This document shows, piece by piece, positions 1 to 6,285 of a stretch of 10,289 nucleotides of DNA (positions are counted from its first letter, which is position 1; each line of letters starts with the position of its first letter). Source of the DNA: Desulfobacteraceae bacterium UBA2771 (GTDB lineage Bacteria > Desulfobacterota > Desulfobacteria > Desulfobacterales > Desulfosarcinaceae); contig DEIP01000179.1 of assembly GCA_002352605.1 (NCBI GenBank), forward strand, positions 1 to 10,289, written 5' to 3'. The notes beneath the pieces were generated by a model. That model was not told where the DNA came from and made no database searches. It saw only the letters and a program-made list of their open reading frames with translations. The translations under genes were made by a program, and so were the position numbers.

Positions 1-90
1 GTCCCTTTTTCCATTGTGAAAAGATAGTTGTCAAGTATAAAGTACCTGTCCCTTTTTCCAGTCTTTTTCCTTTTTCCATTCTTTTTCCAT
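1..90. repeat. Pyrimidine-rich repeat, CTTTTTCC units
   Basis: The 13-mer GTCCCTTTTTCCA occurs exactly twice (1-13 and 48-60), and the shorter unit CTTTTTCC occurs about five times up to position 89, the last three almost in tandem. The strand is strongly pyrimidine-biased. It lies beyond the 3' end of the minus-strand protease gene. It could be the edge of a dispersed intergenic repeat continuing outside the window or a simple slippage-derived tract. No transposase, target duplication or terminal inverted repeat can be seen here. Confidence 0.5.
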
Positions 91-230
91 GGACATGATA
101 AACGTCTCGGATTCCGCTTATTTTTGTTTTTCCGTATGGAACGCGTGACTCTTGCGCTGATCCACCATCCAACTGCAACGGTATGGCTGCTTAAAATGCA
201 AACGGAGAGGATTGTTCAATATTGAATTTT
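91..230. other. Non-coding stretch with a perfect 12-bp AT-rich palindrome
   Basis: No convincing gene is seen between the pyrimidine repeat and the stop codon of the protease gene. TTCAATATTGAA at 215-226 is a perfect palindrome lying directly past the protease stop codon (231-233). It has no loop and is not followed by a T-tract in the direction of protease transcription, so it is not a recognisable intrinsic terminator. Confidence 0.4.
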
Positions 231-2252
231 TCAACCGGCTTTGCTCAGATTGTTTTTAAGGACCAGACCGATGGCTTGGGACATTTCCTCTATGGGTACG
301 ATATTTAGGCCCTGTTGGATGTCATCCGGAATTTCAACCAGGTCGACCACATTCTTGGCGGGCAGGATTACCGTTTGGACGCCGGCCCGATGGGCTGCCA
401 AAAGTTTTTCCTTGATACCGCTTACGGGAAGGATTCGGCCGGTCAGGGTCAGTTCTCCGGTCATGGCTGCTTCACGTCGACAGGGCAGACCGGTGATCAC
501 GGACAACAAGGCCACGGCGATGGCGACCCCGGCGGATGTTCCATCTTTGGGTATCGCCCCGGCCGGAATGTGGATATGGATGTCATGTTCTTCGAAAAAT
601 GCTTCGGGAATGGCAAACGTATCCACATGACTGCGGATATAGCTCATGGCCGCCTGGGCGGACTCTTTCATCACCGTGCCCAGTGATCCGGTGAGAATCA
701 GTTGATTGCTGCCTCTCATCTTGGTCGCTTCGATGAATACAATCTCACCGCCGGTGTGGGTCCAGGCCAATCCGGTCGCGACACCGATGCGATCTTTGGC
801 CTGAGTTACCTCAAAGGCATACCGGCGGGGGCCCAAGAAACCCGCCACCGACTCATCGGTGACCATCACCTCGTCCCCGGTTCGTTGATGGTCAATCTGG
901 TTCAGGGCTATTTTCCGGCACAGACTGGCAATTTGACGTTGAAGGCCGCGCAGACCGGCCTCGCGGGTGTATTCGCGAATGATCTTGACCATCGCCTGAC
1001 GGGAAAATGAGACCAATTGGTTGTCGAGTCCGTTTGCCTCGGTTTCTTTCGGAATCAAATGATTAAAGGCGATTCTGACCTTCTCCTGTTCCGTATAGCC
1101 CGACAGCCACAGCACTTCCAGGCGGTCCAGCAAGGCTCCCGGAATTGCATCAACGGTGTTGGCCGTGGCGATGAACATCACCTGGGAAAGATCAAAGGGT
1201 AAATCAAGATAGTGATCCATGAAGTGCGTGTTCTGCTGCGGATCCAACACTTCCAGTAGTGCCGCCGCCGGGTCACCTTTGAAATCCTGGCTGATCTTGT
1301 CCAGTTCGTCGAGCATGAACACGGGGTTGTTGGTCTCGCAGCGCCGGATTTCCTGGATGATGCGGCCGGGAAGGGCGCCTACATAGCTGCGCCGGTGCCC
1401 CCGCAGTTGGGCTTCATCTTTCATTCCTGCGAGAGAAATACGAACATACTGGCGATGCATGCTTTTGGCGATGGATAAACCCAAGGAGGTCTTGCCGGTG
1501 CCGGGGGGACCTGCAAAACAGAGCACTGGTCCCCGGTTTTCCCAGCGGGTATGTTTGCGGCTCAATGCATTGCGGACGGTGGTACGGATTTCATCAAGTT
1601 TCAGGGGCTTTGCCAGGAAATGATAAGAGCCTTTCTGCATTGCCGAAACAGCTGCCGGCACCGTTGCATAACCGGTGATGACGATCACCTCGGTGTCCGG
1701 ATTTTTCTGCTTGGCCGTTTCGAGCACCTGCATGCCGTCCACCTTCTCCATCTTCAAATCGGTGATCACGACATCGAAGACCTGATTTTCCAGCAATCCC
1801 ATGGCTTTCAGTCCATCTGCGGCGGTGGCCACCGCATAGCCCTCTTTGGTCAGCACGTGTTTCAGATTCTTGCGGGTGATCTTTTCATCGTCGACCACCA
1901 GCATGTTGTACCGGCGTCCGGCCTGCAGAATCTTTACCGCCAGATGTTCCAGAACCCGGTTTTTGATTTCAGACAGGCCCTCGTGTTCCGAATCCAGTAT
2001 CTGCTTGGCTGCCTGCAGGTCAAGGCTGTCTTCGCTGGCATGATTCCAGGGTAGGTGAGTCAGGTAGTCGATGTAATTGATACCGATGGTGTGTTCGGCG
2101 CTGCCGGGTCCCATTTTGGCAATCCGTTCAACCTCTTTGAGGGTTGCTTGCTCCATCTCCGGCGGCATTCCGGAATCGATCACCGAATGGCGTAACTGGT
2201 CCATTTCCGTGGGAGGCGTCGGTTGCTTCTCCTCTTTTTTAAAAAACGGCAT
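231..2252 (-). CDS. LonA-type ATP-dependent protease with an inserted CheY-like receiver domain
   Basis: A 673-aa cytoplasmic AAA+ serine protease of family S16, predicted to unfold and degrade proteins using ATP. Counting from the ATG at 2252, residues ~15-110 match the helical segment preceding the Lon ATPase (GMPPEMEQATLKEVERI, then NYIDYLTHLPW). Residues ~117-230 are a complete REC domain with acidic pair D121/D122, phospho-acceptor D165, T193 and K215. AAA+ follows at once: Walker A GPPGTGKT (248-255), Walker B D315/E316, sensor-1 N365, arginine finger R377, sensor-2 R435. The protease domain has catalytic S573 in PKDGTSAG (usually GPSAG) and K614 in GIKEKLL. The ~250-aa LON N-terminal substrate domain is absent. 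An upstream in-frame GTG at 2282 would add ten residues, but AGGA lies 8 bases before the ATG and nothing comparable precedes the GTG. It diverges from the transporter cluster and may answer to the kinase encoded there. Confidence 0.95.
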   Translation of the reverse strand: MPFFKKEEKQPTPPTEMDQLRHSVIDSGMPPEMEQATLKEVERIAKMGPGSAEHTIGINYIDYLTHLPWNHASEDSLDLQAAKQILDSEHEGLSEIKNRVLEHLAVKILQAGRRYNMLVVDDEKITRKNLKHVLTKEGYAVATAADGLKAMGLLENQVFDVVITDLKMEKVDGMQVLETAKQKNPDTEVIVITGYATVPAAVSAMQKGSYHFLAKPLKLDEIRTTVRNALSRKHTRWENRGPVLCFAGPPGTGKTSLGLSIAKSMHRQYVRISLAGMKDEAQLRGHRRSYVGALPGRIIQEIRRCETNNPVFMLDELDKISQDFKGDPAAALLEVLDPQQNTHFMDHYLDLPFDLSQVMFIATANTVDAIPGALLDRLEVLWLSGYTEQEKVRIAFNHLIPKETEANGLDNQLVSFSRQAMVKIIREYTREAGLRGLQRQIASLCRKIALNQIDHQRTGDEVMVTDESVAGFLGPRRYAFEVTQAKDRIGVATGLAWTHTGGEIVFIEATKMRGSNQLILTGSLGTVMKESAQAAMSYIRSHVDTFAIPEAFFEEHDIHIHIPAGAIPKDGTSAGVAIAVALLSVITGLPCRREAAMTGELTLTGRILPVSGIKEKLLAAHRAGVQTVILPAKNVVDLVEIPDDIQQGLNIVPIEEMSQAIGLVLKNNLSKAG

Positions 2253-2316
2253 GCCTGCTTTCCTGTGGTTGGGGCTGTCCACCGGACCAGCCTGGCCGAT
2301 GGTATCCGCTGATCGT

Positions 2317-2343
2317 TGCTGTTTAGCACGAAATCAAACAGCA
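2317..2343. repeat. Inverted repeat TGCTGTTT-N11-AAACAGCA
   Basis: Eight-base perfect arms at 2317-2324 and 2336-2343 are separated by 11 bases. The dyad sits 64-91 bases upstream of the protease ATG, in its probable leader or promoter. It could be an operator or an RNA hairpin in the protease mRNA. The left arm overlaps one of the GTTGC half-sites (2315-2319). No copy was noticed elsewhere in the window. Confidence 0.45.
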
Positions 2344-2394
2344 TGCAAAAACTGTTCTCACTATAAGCATTACCCCACGCCTATTGATGATCAT

Positions 2395-2419
2395 GGCAAC
2401 GGCGGTGACCCGGGTTGCC
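2395..2419. promoter_or_regulatory. Dyad GGCAAC-N13-GTTGCC
   Basis: Six-base perfect arms at 2395-2400 and 2414-2419 flank a 13-base spacer. The half-sites are in the opposite order to the two GTTGC-N5-GYAAC dyads further right. The right arm continues as GGTTGCCGGC (2413-2422), which recurs exactly at 2460-2469. The site is closer to the protease gene and could serve that transcript. Confidence 0.4.
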
Positions 2420-2514
2420 GGCCAACATAGCGCGGCAATGGTCGCTTGATCCAAGAAGCGGTTGCCGGCGCCGAGAACTGCCAGGTGACCACCAGGGAAA
2501 ACCCATGCCGATTC

Positions 2515-2529
2515 GTTGCGATATGCAAC
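2515..2529. promoter_or_regulatory. Candidate operator dyad GTTGC-N5-GCAAC (site 1)
   Basis: A perfect 15-base dyad, GTTGCGATATGCAAC. It lies inside the 10-mer direct repeat ATTCGTTGCG (2511-2520), which recurs exactly at 2599-2608; the same sequence less one base appears inverted as GCAACGAAT at 2546-2554. It is centred about 200 bases upstream of the start expected from the sigma-54-like element at 2697, a distance typical of enhancer sites for NtrC-family activators. Confidence 0.5.
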
Positions 2530-2602
2530 ACATGGATGTGTTTTGGCAACGAATATTAACACACAGTAAATACTACAAATTATTTATAGTGTGCTTTTAT
2601 TC

Positions 2603-2617
2603 GTTGCGTATTGTAAC
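2603..2617. promoter_or_regulatory. Candidate operator dyad GTTGC-N5-GTAAC (site 2)
   Basis: The same dyad as at 2515-2529 with one mismatch, GTTGCGTATTGTAAC, extended by one flanking pair to CGTTGC...GTAACG and further to TCGTT...AACGA (2601-2619). It lies 88 bases from site 1 within the exact direct repeat ATTCGTTGCG. It is about 114 bases upstream of the start expected from the sigma-54-like element, again a normal enhancer position. Confidence 0.5.
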
Positions 2618-2696
2618 GATTACTAAAAGCCCTACCATGATTGGGAATATGATCTAAATATTCATTAATTCGGTATCTTATATTCATTTTGAGATG

Positions 2697-2713
2697 TTGG
2701 CACACGAATTGAT
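2697..2713 (+). promoter_or_regulatory. Sigma-54-like -24/-12 promoter candidate
   Basis: TTGGCAC-N4/5-TTGAT: the -24 box (TTGGCAC, 2697-2703) is perfect and the 5-base spacing to the -12 box (2709-2713) is right. The -12 box reads TTGA rather than TTGC, so one key base is off. It precedes the AGGAGG and ATG of the 60-aa gene by a short leader. An NtrC-type sigma-54 activator is encoded at the end of the cluster. An alternative sigma-70-like pair is TTGGGA (2641-2646) and ATTAAT (2664-2669) with a 17-base spacer, each 4/6. Confidence 0.4.
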
Positions 2714-2763
2714 ATGCATTGCTGTACAATGAGACCGACAACACTTCAACAGGAGGGCCGATC

Positions 2764-2946
2764 ATGTGGAAGATTGAACAACTGATTGACAGTTTTGAAC
2801 GGACGATGGCAGCCGTGGCCTTCGCCGAACGCAATGACAGAGAAACCGCCTGCTGGATGATGAATTCTGACCTCTCGTCAACCCGTTTACACTCTGCTGA
2901 TGAGATCAATCAACGTGTCGCCAGTCAACCGGAAATGAGATTGTAG
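2764..2946 (+). CDS. Small soluble protein, 60 aa, unknown function
   Basis: First gene of the plus-strand cluster, coding 60 residues with no signal peptide or membrane segment. The ATG at 2764 is chosen because a full AGGAGG lies at 2751-2756, seven bases upstream; the frame is also open upstream to a TTG at 2719, but that lacks a binding site. The N-terminal half (MWKIEQLIDSFERTMAAVAF and on to about residue 33) looks like an amphipathic helical hairpin with alanines and charged residues; the C-terminal half is polar. It ends 33 bases before the first universal-stress-like gene, so co-transcription is likely. It resembles small uncharacterised proteins that I associate with stress-protein/transporter clusters in sulfate reducers, but that is memory-level recognition and no function can be assigned. 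Confidence 0.8.
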   Translation: MWKIEQLIDSFERTMAAVAFAERNDRETACWMMNSDLSSTRLHSADEINQRVASQPEMRL

Positions 2947-2979
2947 GCCGAACGGCAATCCGATAGGAATTGGAAAACG

Positions 2980-3492
2980 ATGAAAACCGTCCTCTTTGCC
3001 ATTGATCACAAGGCTCCGGATCAAAAAGCGTTTGACTATACGCTGACACTGTGCCGGCGGATGCTGGCCAGGCTGGATGTGCTTCATATCCTTCATCAAT
3101 CAGCAACCACTCGGGCCAACTGCCTGAAAACGTTAAAATCAGGAGTCCTTCTGGCCAGGGATGCCTTCGAAAATACCATGGTTAAGGCGACCTTTGCCGA
3201 AGCCGGCATACCCGACCCTGAAAGGGCTTTGAAAGCGGCGGCGTATGACCAGTTCAGGCGTGTACTGTCGAAACAACCAAAGCCGGCTTTCGACTATCAC
3301 TGCGTCGTAACCGGTGAAGGCACCGATGCCGTCATCGAAAGATATGTCCACGACCACCGCAATGTCGTTTTAACCGTTCTGGATGCCCAGTCCCGGGAGT
3401 CGTCTGAAAACCTGAAAAATGAAAACTGCACGCAGGGAAGCCATGTCATGCCCAATTTGCCGATTCCGCTGGTGCTTGTGAAAAATTCATAG
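2980..3492 (+). CDS. Universal stress protein-like protein, 170 aa
   Basis: The N-terminus (MKTVLFAIDHKAPDQKAFDY) has the UspA-type first beta strand followed by the acidic residue (D9) that contacts nucleotide in family members, then helix 1 and a second strand (LDVLHIL). The protein ends in the typical final strand PIPLVLVKN. The usual Usp ATP-binding signature near the C-terminus (G-x2-G-x9-G-S/T) is not present; that stretch is instead a polar insert (about 134-156). A non-nucleotide-binding, regulatory or scaffolding role is therefore more likely. Length is slightly above the usual 140-160. A GGA at 2972-2974 lies five bases before the ATG, with AGGA at 2965-2968 further out. It sits between the 60-aa gene and a second Usp-like gene and is probably in the same operon. 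The family call is moderately firm; the cellular role is unknown. Confidence 0.8.
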   Translation: MKTVLFAIDHKAPDQKAFDYTLTLCRRMLARLDVLHILHQSATTRANCLKTLKSGVLLARDAFENTMVKATFAEAGIPDPERALKAAAYDQFRRVLSKQPKPAFDYHCVVTGEGTDAVIERYVHDHRNVVLTVLDAQSRESSENLKNENCTQGSHVMPNLPIPLVLVKNS

Positions 3493-3526
3493 CTAACCCC
3501 CCATTCCAAACAGGAGGTGTTTCGAC

Positions 3527-4063
3527 ATGCGCAATCCATTCAAGAGAACCAAGAAAGCCGCAGCAACCAGTGTGATCCATAATGAAACAGGGAAAGAAGC
3601 GGCTGTTGTCAGATCAGATGCGTCCTCTATCGAGCAGGCCGCCGCGACCACGGAAGGAAAACTGCTCGTCATGGGGCGGGAAAGCGCGTTCTCCGAGGAA
3701 GTGGTCACCTACGCCATTGATATGGCCCAACGCATGTCGTTTGAAATCCTGGCCTTGAACAGCGCGCCGCTCTCCTGCGATTCCTTCAGCCTTTTTTCGA
3801 CTTCCCGCAGAAAGATTTGCCATGAATTTCAATCTATTTCGGAGGAAAATGCGCTGGCCTTTCGTCAAGCCGCCGAGGCCAACTGCATTCCGTTCACCCA
3901 CGTCGTCAAATTCGACGACCCCGAACAAGCGCTGTCAAGCGTGCAGCGCGAGTACGGTAAGATAGAATTCGTGATTTCCGATTCACCGGAGCAATCAGCC
4001 GTGGATCGTGTGACCAACAGCAATCGTCCACGCAATGAAGTGCTGGTCTATTCGATGATTTGA
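3527..4063 (+). CDS. Degenerate universal stress protein-like protein with N-terminal extension, 178 aa
   Basis: A near-perfect Shine-Dalgarno, AGGAGGTG at 3512-3519, sits seven bases before the ATG, predicting strong translation. Residues 1-43 form a basic then low-complexity alanine/serine/threonine-rich extension (MRNPFKRTKK...). Residues ~44-82 read as the Usp-type first strand and helix (KLLVMGRESAFSEEVVTYAI, then FEILALNSAPL). Residues ~95-135 are helical and charged. The end (EFVISDSPEQ, then NEVLVYSMI) matches the last two strands. The ATP-loop glycines of true UspA proteins are missing. It follows the other Usp-like gene by 34 bases, so the two may form a heterodimer; Usp proteins commonly dimerise. 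The family assignment rests on fold-like pattern and context and is less sure than for its neighbour. Confidence 0.7.
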   Translation: MRNPFKRTKKAAATSVIHNETGKEAAVVRSDASSIEQAAATTEGKLLVMGRESAFSEEVVTYAIDMAQRMSFEILALNSAPLSCDSFSLFSTSRRKICHEFQSISEENALAFRQAAEANCIPFTHVVKFDDPEQALSSVQREYGKIEFVISDSPEQSAVDRVTNSNRPRNEVLVYSMI

Positions 4064-4123
4064 GCTTATCCATTCATCCGATGACCCATATCTAACATTT
4101 ACTGCTTTTATCGAAACGGATGG

Positions 4124-4153
4124 CATCCCCTTAAAGACGACCTTTAGGGGATG
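4124..4153 (+). terminator. Hairpin after the Usp-like genes, no T-tract
   Basis: Left arm 4124-4136 (CATCCCCTTAAAG) pairs with right arm 4142-4153 (CTTTAGGGGATG), giving 12 base pairs with one bulged T and a five-base loop. It lies 60 bases past the stop of the second Usp-like gene and 68 before the 27-aa peptide gene. The stem is strong but no run of T follows, so it may be a Rho-assisted or partial terminator, an mRNA 3'-end stabiliser, or an operator, rather than a standard intrinsic terminator. Confidence 0.4.
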
Positions 4154-4185
4154 TGTCGTATGGTGGGAACGATCGGCTGACAAAA

Positions 4186-4197
4186 CCATATATATGG
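4186..4197. repeat. Perfect 12-bp palindrome CCATATATATGG
   Basis: A fully self-complementary AT-rich sequence 24 bases before the start of the 27-aa peptide gene. It could be an operator for the permease half of the cluster, or chance in an AT-rich stretch. No second copy was found. Confidence 0.3.
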
Positions 4198-4221
4198 AAA
4201 AACAAGACAAAAAGGATGACG

Positions 4222-4305
4222 ATGATGAATGGCCATTTTTTTTTCGCGATCGGATTGATTGTCATTGCGTTCAGCCTCTGTTTTTGGTTCCGAAAGGAAA
4301 AATAG
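4222..4305 (+). CDS. 27-aa single-pass membrane peptide
   Basis: A short reading frame encoding MMNGHFFFAI, then GLIVIAFSLCFWF, ending RKEK. Residues 6-23 form one clear hydrophobic segment with a basic tail, predicting a single membrane span with the C-terminus in the cytoplasm by the positive-inside rule. AAAGGA at 4211-4216 lies five bases before the tandem ATG ATG start (4222 or 4225). It is the only gene candidate between the Usp-like genes and the permease, whose start is 152 bases downstream. Small peptides of this sort are known as accessory subunits of transporters (KdpF is an example of the type, not a homologue), so a partnership with the permease is a reasonable guess. The region 4306-4457 after it shows no gene; it has a near-palindrome CGTATC-G-GATACG at 4312-4324. 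Confidence 0.6.
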   Translation: MMNGHFFFAIGLIVIAFSLCFWFRKEK

Positions 4306-4457
4306 CCGGTTCGTATCGGATACGGTCGAGTCTCCCAATTTCCCGTAGGCGGACAGGTTTCTGGGTGATGGTGAAAGGTTGATCCTCGGACCGTTAACGA
4401 TATGCCATGATCATTTAATTTTCCTGATGCACGTGTGGATTGAAAGGAGCCTGTTGG

Positions 4458-6272
4458 ATGACCCCCGAAATGATTTTGACCATGATCATGCTGACGTTTG
4501 CCGTTGTTCTGTTTGTGTTCGAATGGGTGCGGGTGGATGTGGTGGGCATCATCATGATGGTCATGCTACCGCTGACCGGGTTGATCGCCCCTAAAGAAGC
4601 CTTTGTAGGGTTGAGCAGCAATGCCGTCTGTTCGATCATCGCCGTGATCATTATCGGTGCCGGCCTTGACAAGACCGGCGTGATGAACCAGGTGGCCGGT
4701 CCGATCATCAAATTGGCCGGGAACAGCGAAAATCGGGTAATCGCGCTAATTTCAGGAACCGTAGGGATTATTTCCAGCATGATGCAGAATATTGGTGCGG
4801 CGGCGCTGTTCATGCCGGCGACCCAACGGATTGCCAAACGGATGGAGCTTCCGGTTTCACGAATCCTCATGCCCATGGGATTCTGTGCCATCATCGGGGG
4901 CACCGTCTCCCTGGTGGGGGCCAGCCCCACCATCCTGCTCAACGACCTGATGACCCTGGGCGGGGAAAAACTGGCACCCTTCGGACTCTTCACCCAAACG
5001 CCCATCGGCTTATGTTTGCTGGCAACCGCCATCGTCTATTTCCTGGTATTCGGCAAATACATCCTGCCGGCTGCCAAGGGAGAAGCCGACCGCGGCGTCA
5101 CGGCGACGTTGATGGACGAGTACAAAGCCCTGGGCAATACCTTTGAATTCCAGGTGCCGGAGGGGTTCAGCGGGCCCCAAACGTTGCAGGAACTCGATAT
5201 CCGGTCAAAATTCCTGGTGACGGTGGTCGCCATTCATCATGTCGGGGAAAAGGGGATCAACCTGGTCCCACATAGCCACAATGAGATCTTCGGCTTTGAC
5301 GACATCGCTGTGGTGGGCAAGGAGAAAAACATCCGTAAAATGGCGGCTGAACTGGGTTGGGCACTGAAAGACGGGCTTGACACATTTGTCGAGAGCCTGG
5401 CCCGGACCAGTGCCGGAATGGCTGAGACGGTGGTGTCACCTCGATCGGAACTGATCGGAAAAACCATGAACGAAGTCAATTTCAAGGATCTGTACAACCT
5501 CAATCCGGTGGCCTTGTTCAAAGGCAACCGCATCTACTACACCGGCTTGACCCAGATTGCCCTGAACATGGGTGATGCCTTGCTCCTTCAAGGGCCCTGG
5601 GAGCGGTTTCATCTGTTGAAAAACCAGCCGCAGCCGAGGGCATTGACCTTTGCAACACCCCTGGAAGGGGAAATCCTGAGGCCTCAGAAAGCCAAACTGG
5701 CTATTTTCTGGCTGGGGCTGTCGCTTCTTCAAATCATCTTTTTCAAAATTCAGCTCTCCGTGGCCCTAATGTCCGGTGCTTTAGGGATGATCATTACCGG
5801 CGTGTTGAGTATCGACGAGGCCTATCGGTCTGTTGACTGGATGACCGTCTTCCTGCTGGCCGGACTGATTCCCCTGGGCATGGCCTTCGAAAAAACCGGC
5901 ACGGCGGCGTTTATCGCTACCCGAGTACTGGGGCTTCTGGGCCACCCCACGCCGATTGTCTTGCTGACCGCCGTGGGCATCATGACCTCCTGCTTCACCC
6001 TGTTCGTTTCTAACGTGGGAGCCACCGTGCTGCTGGTGCCGCTGTGCATGAACATGGCGGTGATGGCCGGGGCCGATCCGCGTATGGCCGCCCTGGTAGT
6101 TGGGCTTTCGGCATCCAACACTTTTATGTTGCCGACTCACCAAGTCAACGCCCTGATAATGCGTCCCGGCGGGTACCGAACCATCGACTACGCCAAGGCC
6201 GGTTTTATCATGACCATTCTGTTTCTGGCCGTGGAGCTGACGATTATCTACTTTTTCTACGGCGTCCAATAA
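4458..6272 (+). CDS. SLC13-family permease with two central TrkA-C (RCK_C) domains
   Basis: A 604-aa inner-membrane secondary transporter of the divalent-anion/sodium symporter (SLC13/ArsB-like) group. It has N-terminal membrane segments (~5-205), a cytoplasmic middle with two RCK_C-like domains (~235-305 and ~325-385), and C-terminal segments (~412-600). The inverted-repeat signature loops are visible: QNIG at 110-113 followed by GGTVSLVGASPTILLND, and SNVG at 518-521 followed by SASNTFMLPTHQVNALI. The first signature has Q where many family members have S, which may affect substrate or ion coupling. Sulfate, dicarboxylates or another oxyanion are possible substrates; the sequence does not decide. 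The ATG at 4458 is preferred over the TTG at 4440 because AAAGGAG (4443-4449) lies eight bases upstream. The next gene starts 13 bases after the stop, with its ribosome site overlapping the stop codon. Confidence 0.93.
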   Translation: MTPEMILTMIMLTFAVVLFVFEWVRVDVVGIIMMVMLPLTGLIAPKEAFVGLSSNAVCSIIAVIIIGAGLDKTGVMNQVAGPIIKLAGNSENRVIALISGTVGIISSMMQNIGAAALFMPATQRIAKRMELPVSRILMPMGFCAIIGGTVSLVGASPTILLNDLMTLGGEKLAPFGLFTQTPIGLCLLATAIVYFLVFGKYILPAAKGEADRGVTATLMDEYKALGNTFEFQVPEGFSGPQTLQELDIRSKFLVTVVAIHHVGEKGINLVPHSHNEIFGFDDIAVVGKEKNIRKMAAELGWALKDGLDTFVESLARTSAGMAETVVSPRSELIGKTMNEVNFKDLYNLNPVALFKGNRIYYTGLTQIALNMGDALLLQGPWERFHLLKNQPQPRALTFATPLEGEILRPQKAKLAIFWLGLSLLQIIFFKIQLSVALMSGALGMIITGVLSIDEAYRSVDWMTVFLLAGLIPLGMAFEKTGTAAFIATRVLGLLGHPTPIVLLTAVGIMTSCFTLFVSNVGATVLLVPLCMNMAVMAGADPRMAALVVGLSASNTFMLPTHQVNALIMRPGGYRTIDYAKAGFIMTILFLAVELTIIYFFYGVQ

Positions 6273-6285
6273 GGAATCCATACAT

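Larger units (their letters stand above)
2283..2763. promoter_or_regulatory. Divergent intergenic control region with clustered GTTGC/GCAAC half-sites
   Basis: This 480-base gap separates the minus-strand REC-Lon gene from the plus-strand stress/transport cluster. Eight copies of GTTGC or its complement GCAAC lie between 2315 and 2607: starts at 2315, 2414, 2461, 2515 and 2603 (GTTGC) and 2396, 2525 and 2546 (GCAAC). Fewer than one is expected by chance in about 330 bases. Several pair into dyads. The right half (2550-2740) is AT-rich, as expected of a promoter. No convincing gene lies within; the short open frames on either strand lack ribosome binding sites. The layout suits control of both transcripts by one DNA-binding regulator, plausibly the NtrC-type protein encoded downstream, but that link is inferred. 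Confidence 0.6.

Noticed and set aside
28..225. Plus-strand 65-aa open frame
   Set aside because: It begins at a TTG inside the pyrimidine repeat, encodes a Phe/Leu-rich low-complexity product and has no ribosome site.
1551..2054. Plus-strand 167-aa open frame opposite the REC-Lon gene
   Set aside because: It is antisense to the REC domain and rich in His/Gln/Phe as expected of a shadow frame. A similar shadow appears opposite the other REC (8824-9261), reflecting the same underlying REC sequence.
2346..2361. Possible minus-strand sigma-54 site for the protease gene
   Set aside because: The -12 side (TTTTGCA) is good, but the -24 side reads AG instead of the nearly invariant GG, so it is too weak to call.
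2323..2562. Minus-strand 79-aa open frame in the divergent intergenic region
   Set aside because: There is no Shine-Dalgarno before its ATG and no recognisable family, and it covers the GTTGC dyad region, which reads better as regulatory DNA.
4194..4382. Plus-strand 62-aa open frame (MEKQDKKDDDDEW...)
   Set aside because: Its ATG lies within the CCATATATATGG palindrome with no ribosome site, and it overlaps in another frame the better-supported 27-aa membrane peptide.
4415..5032. Minus-strand 205-aa open frame opposite the permease
   Set aside because: It is antisense to the conserved N-terminal half of the SLC13 permease and arises from that gene's codon bias; no domain is recognisable.
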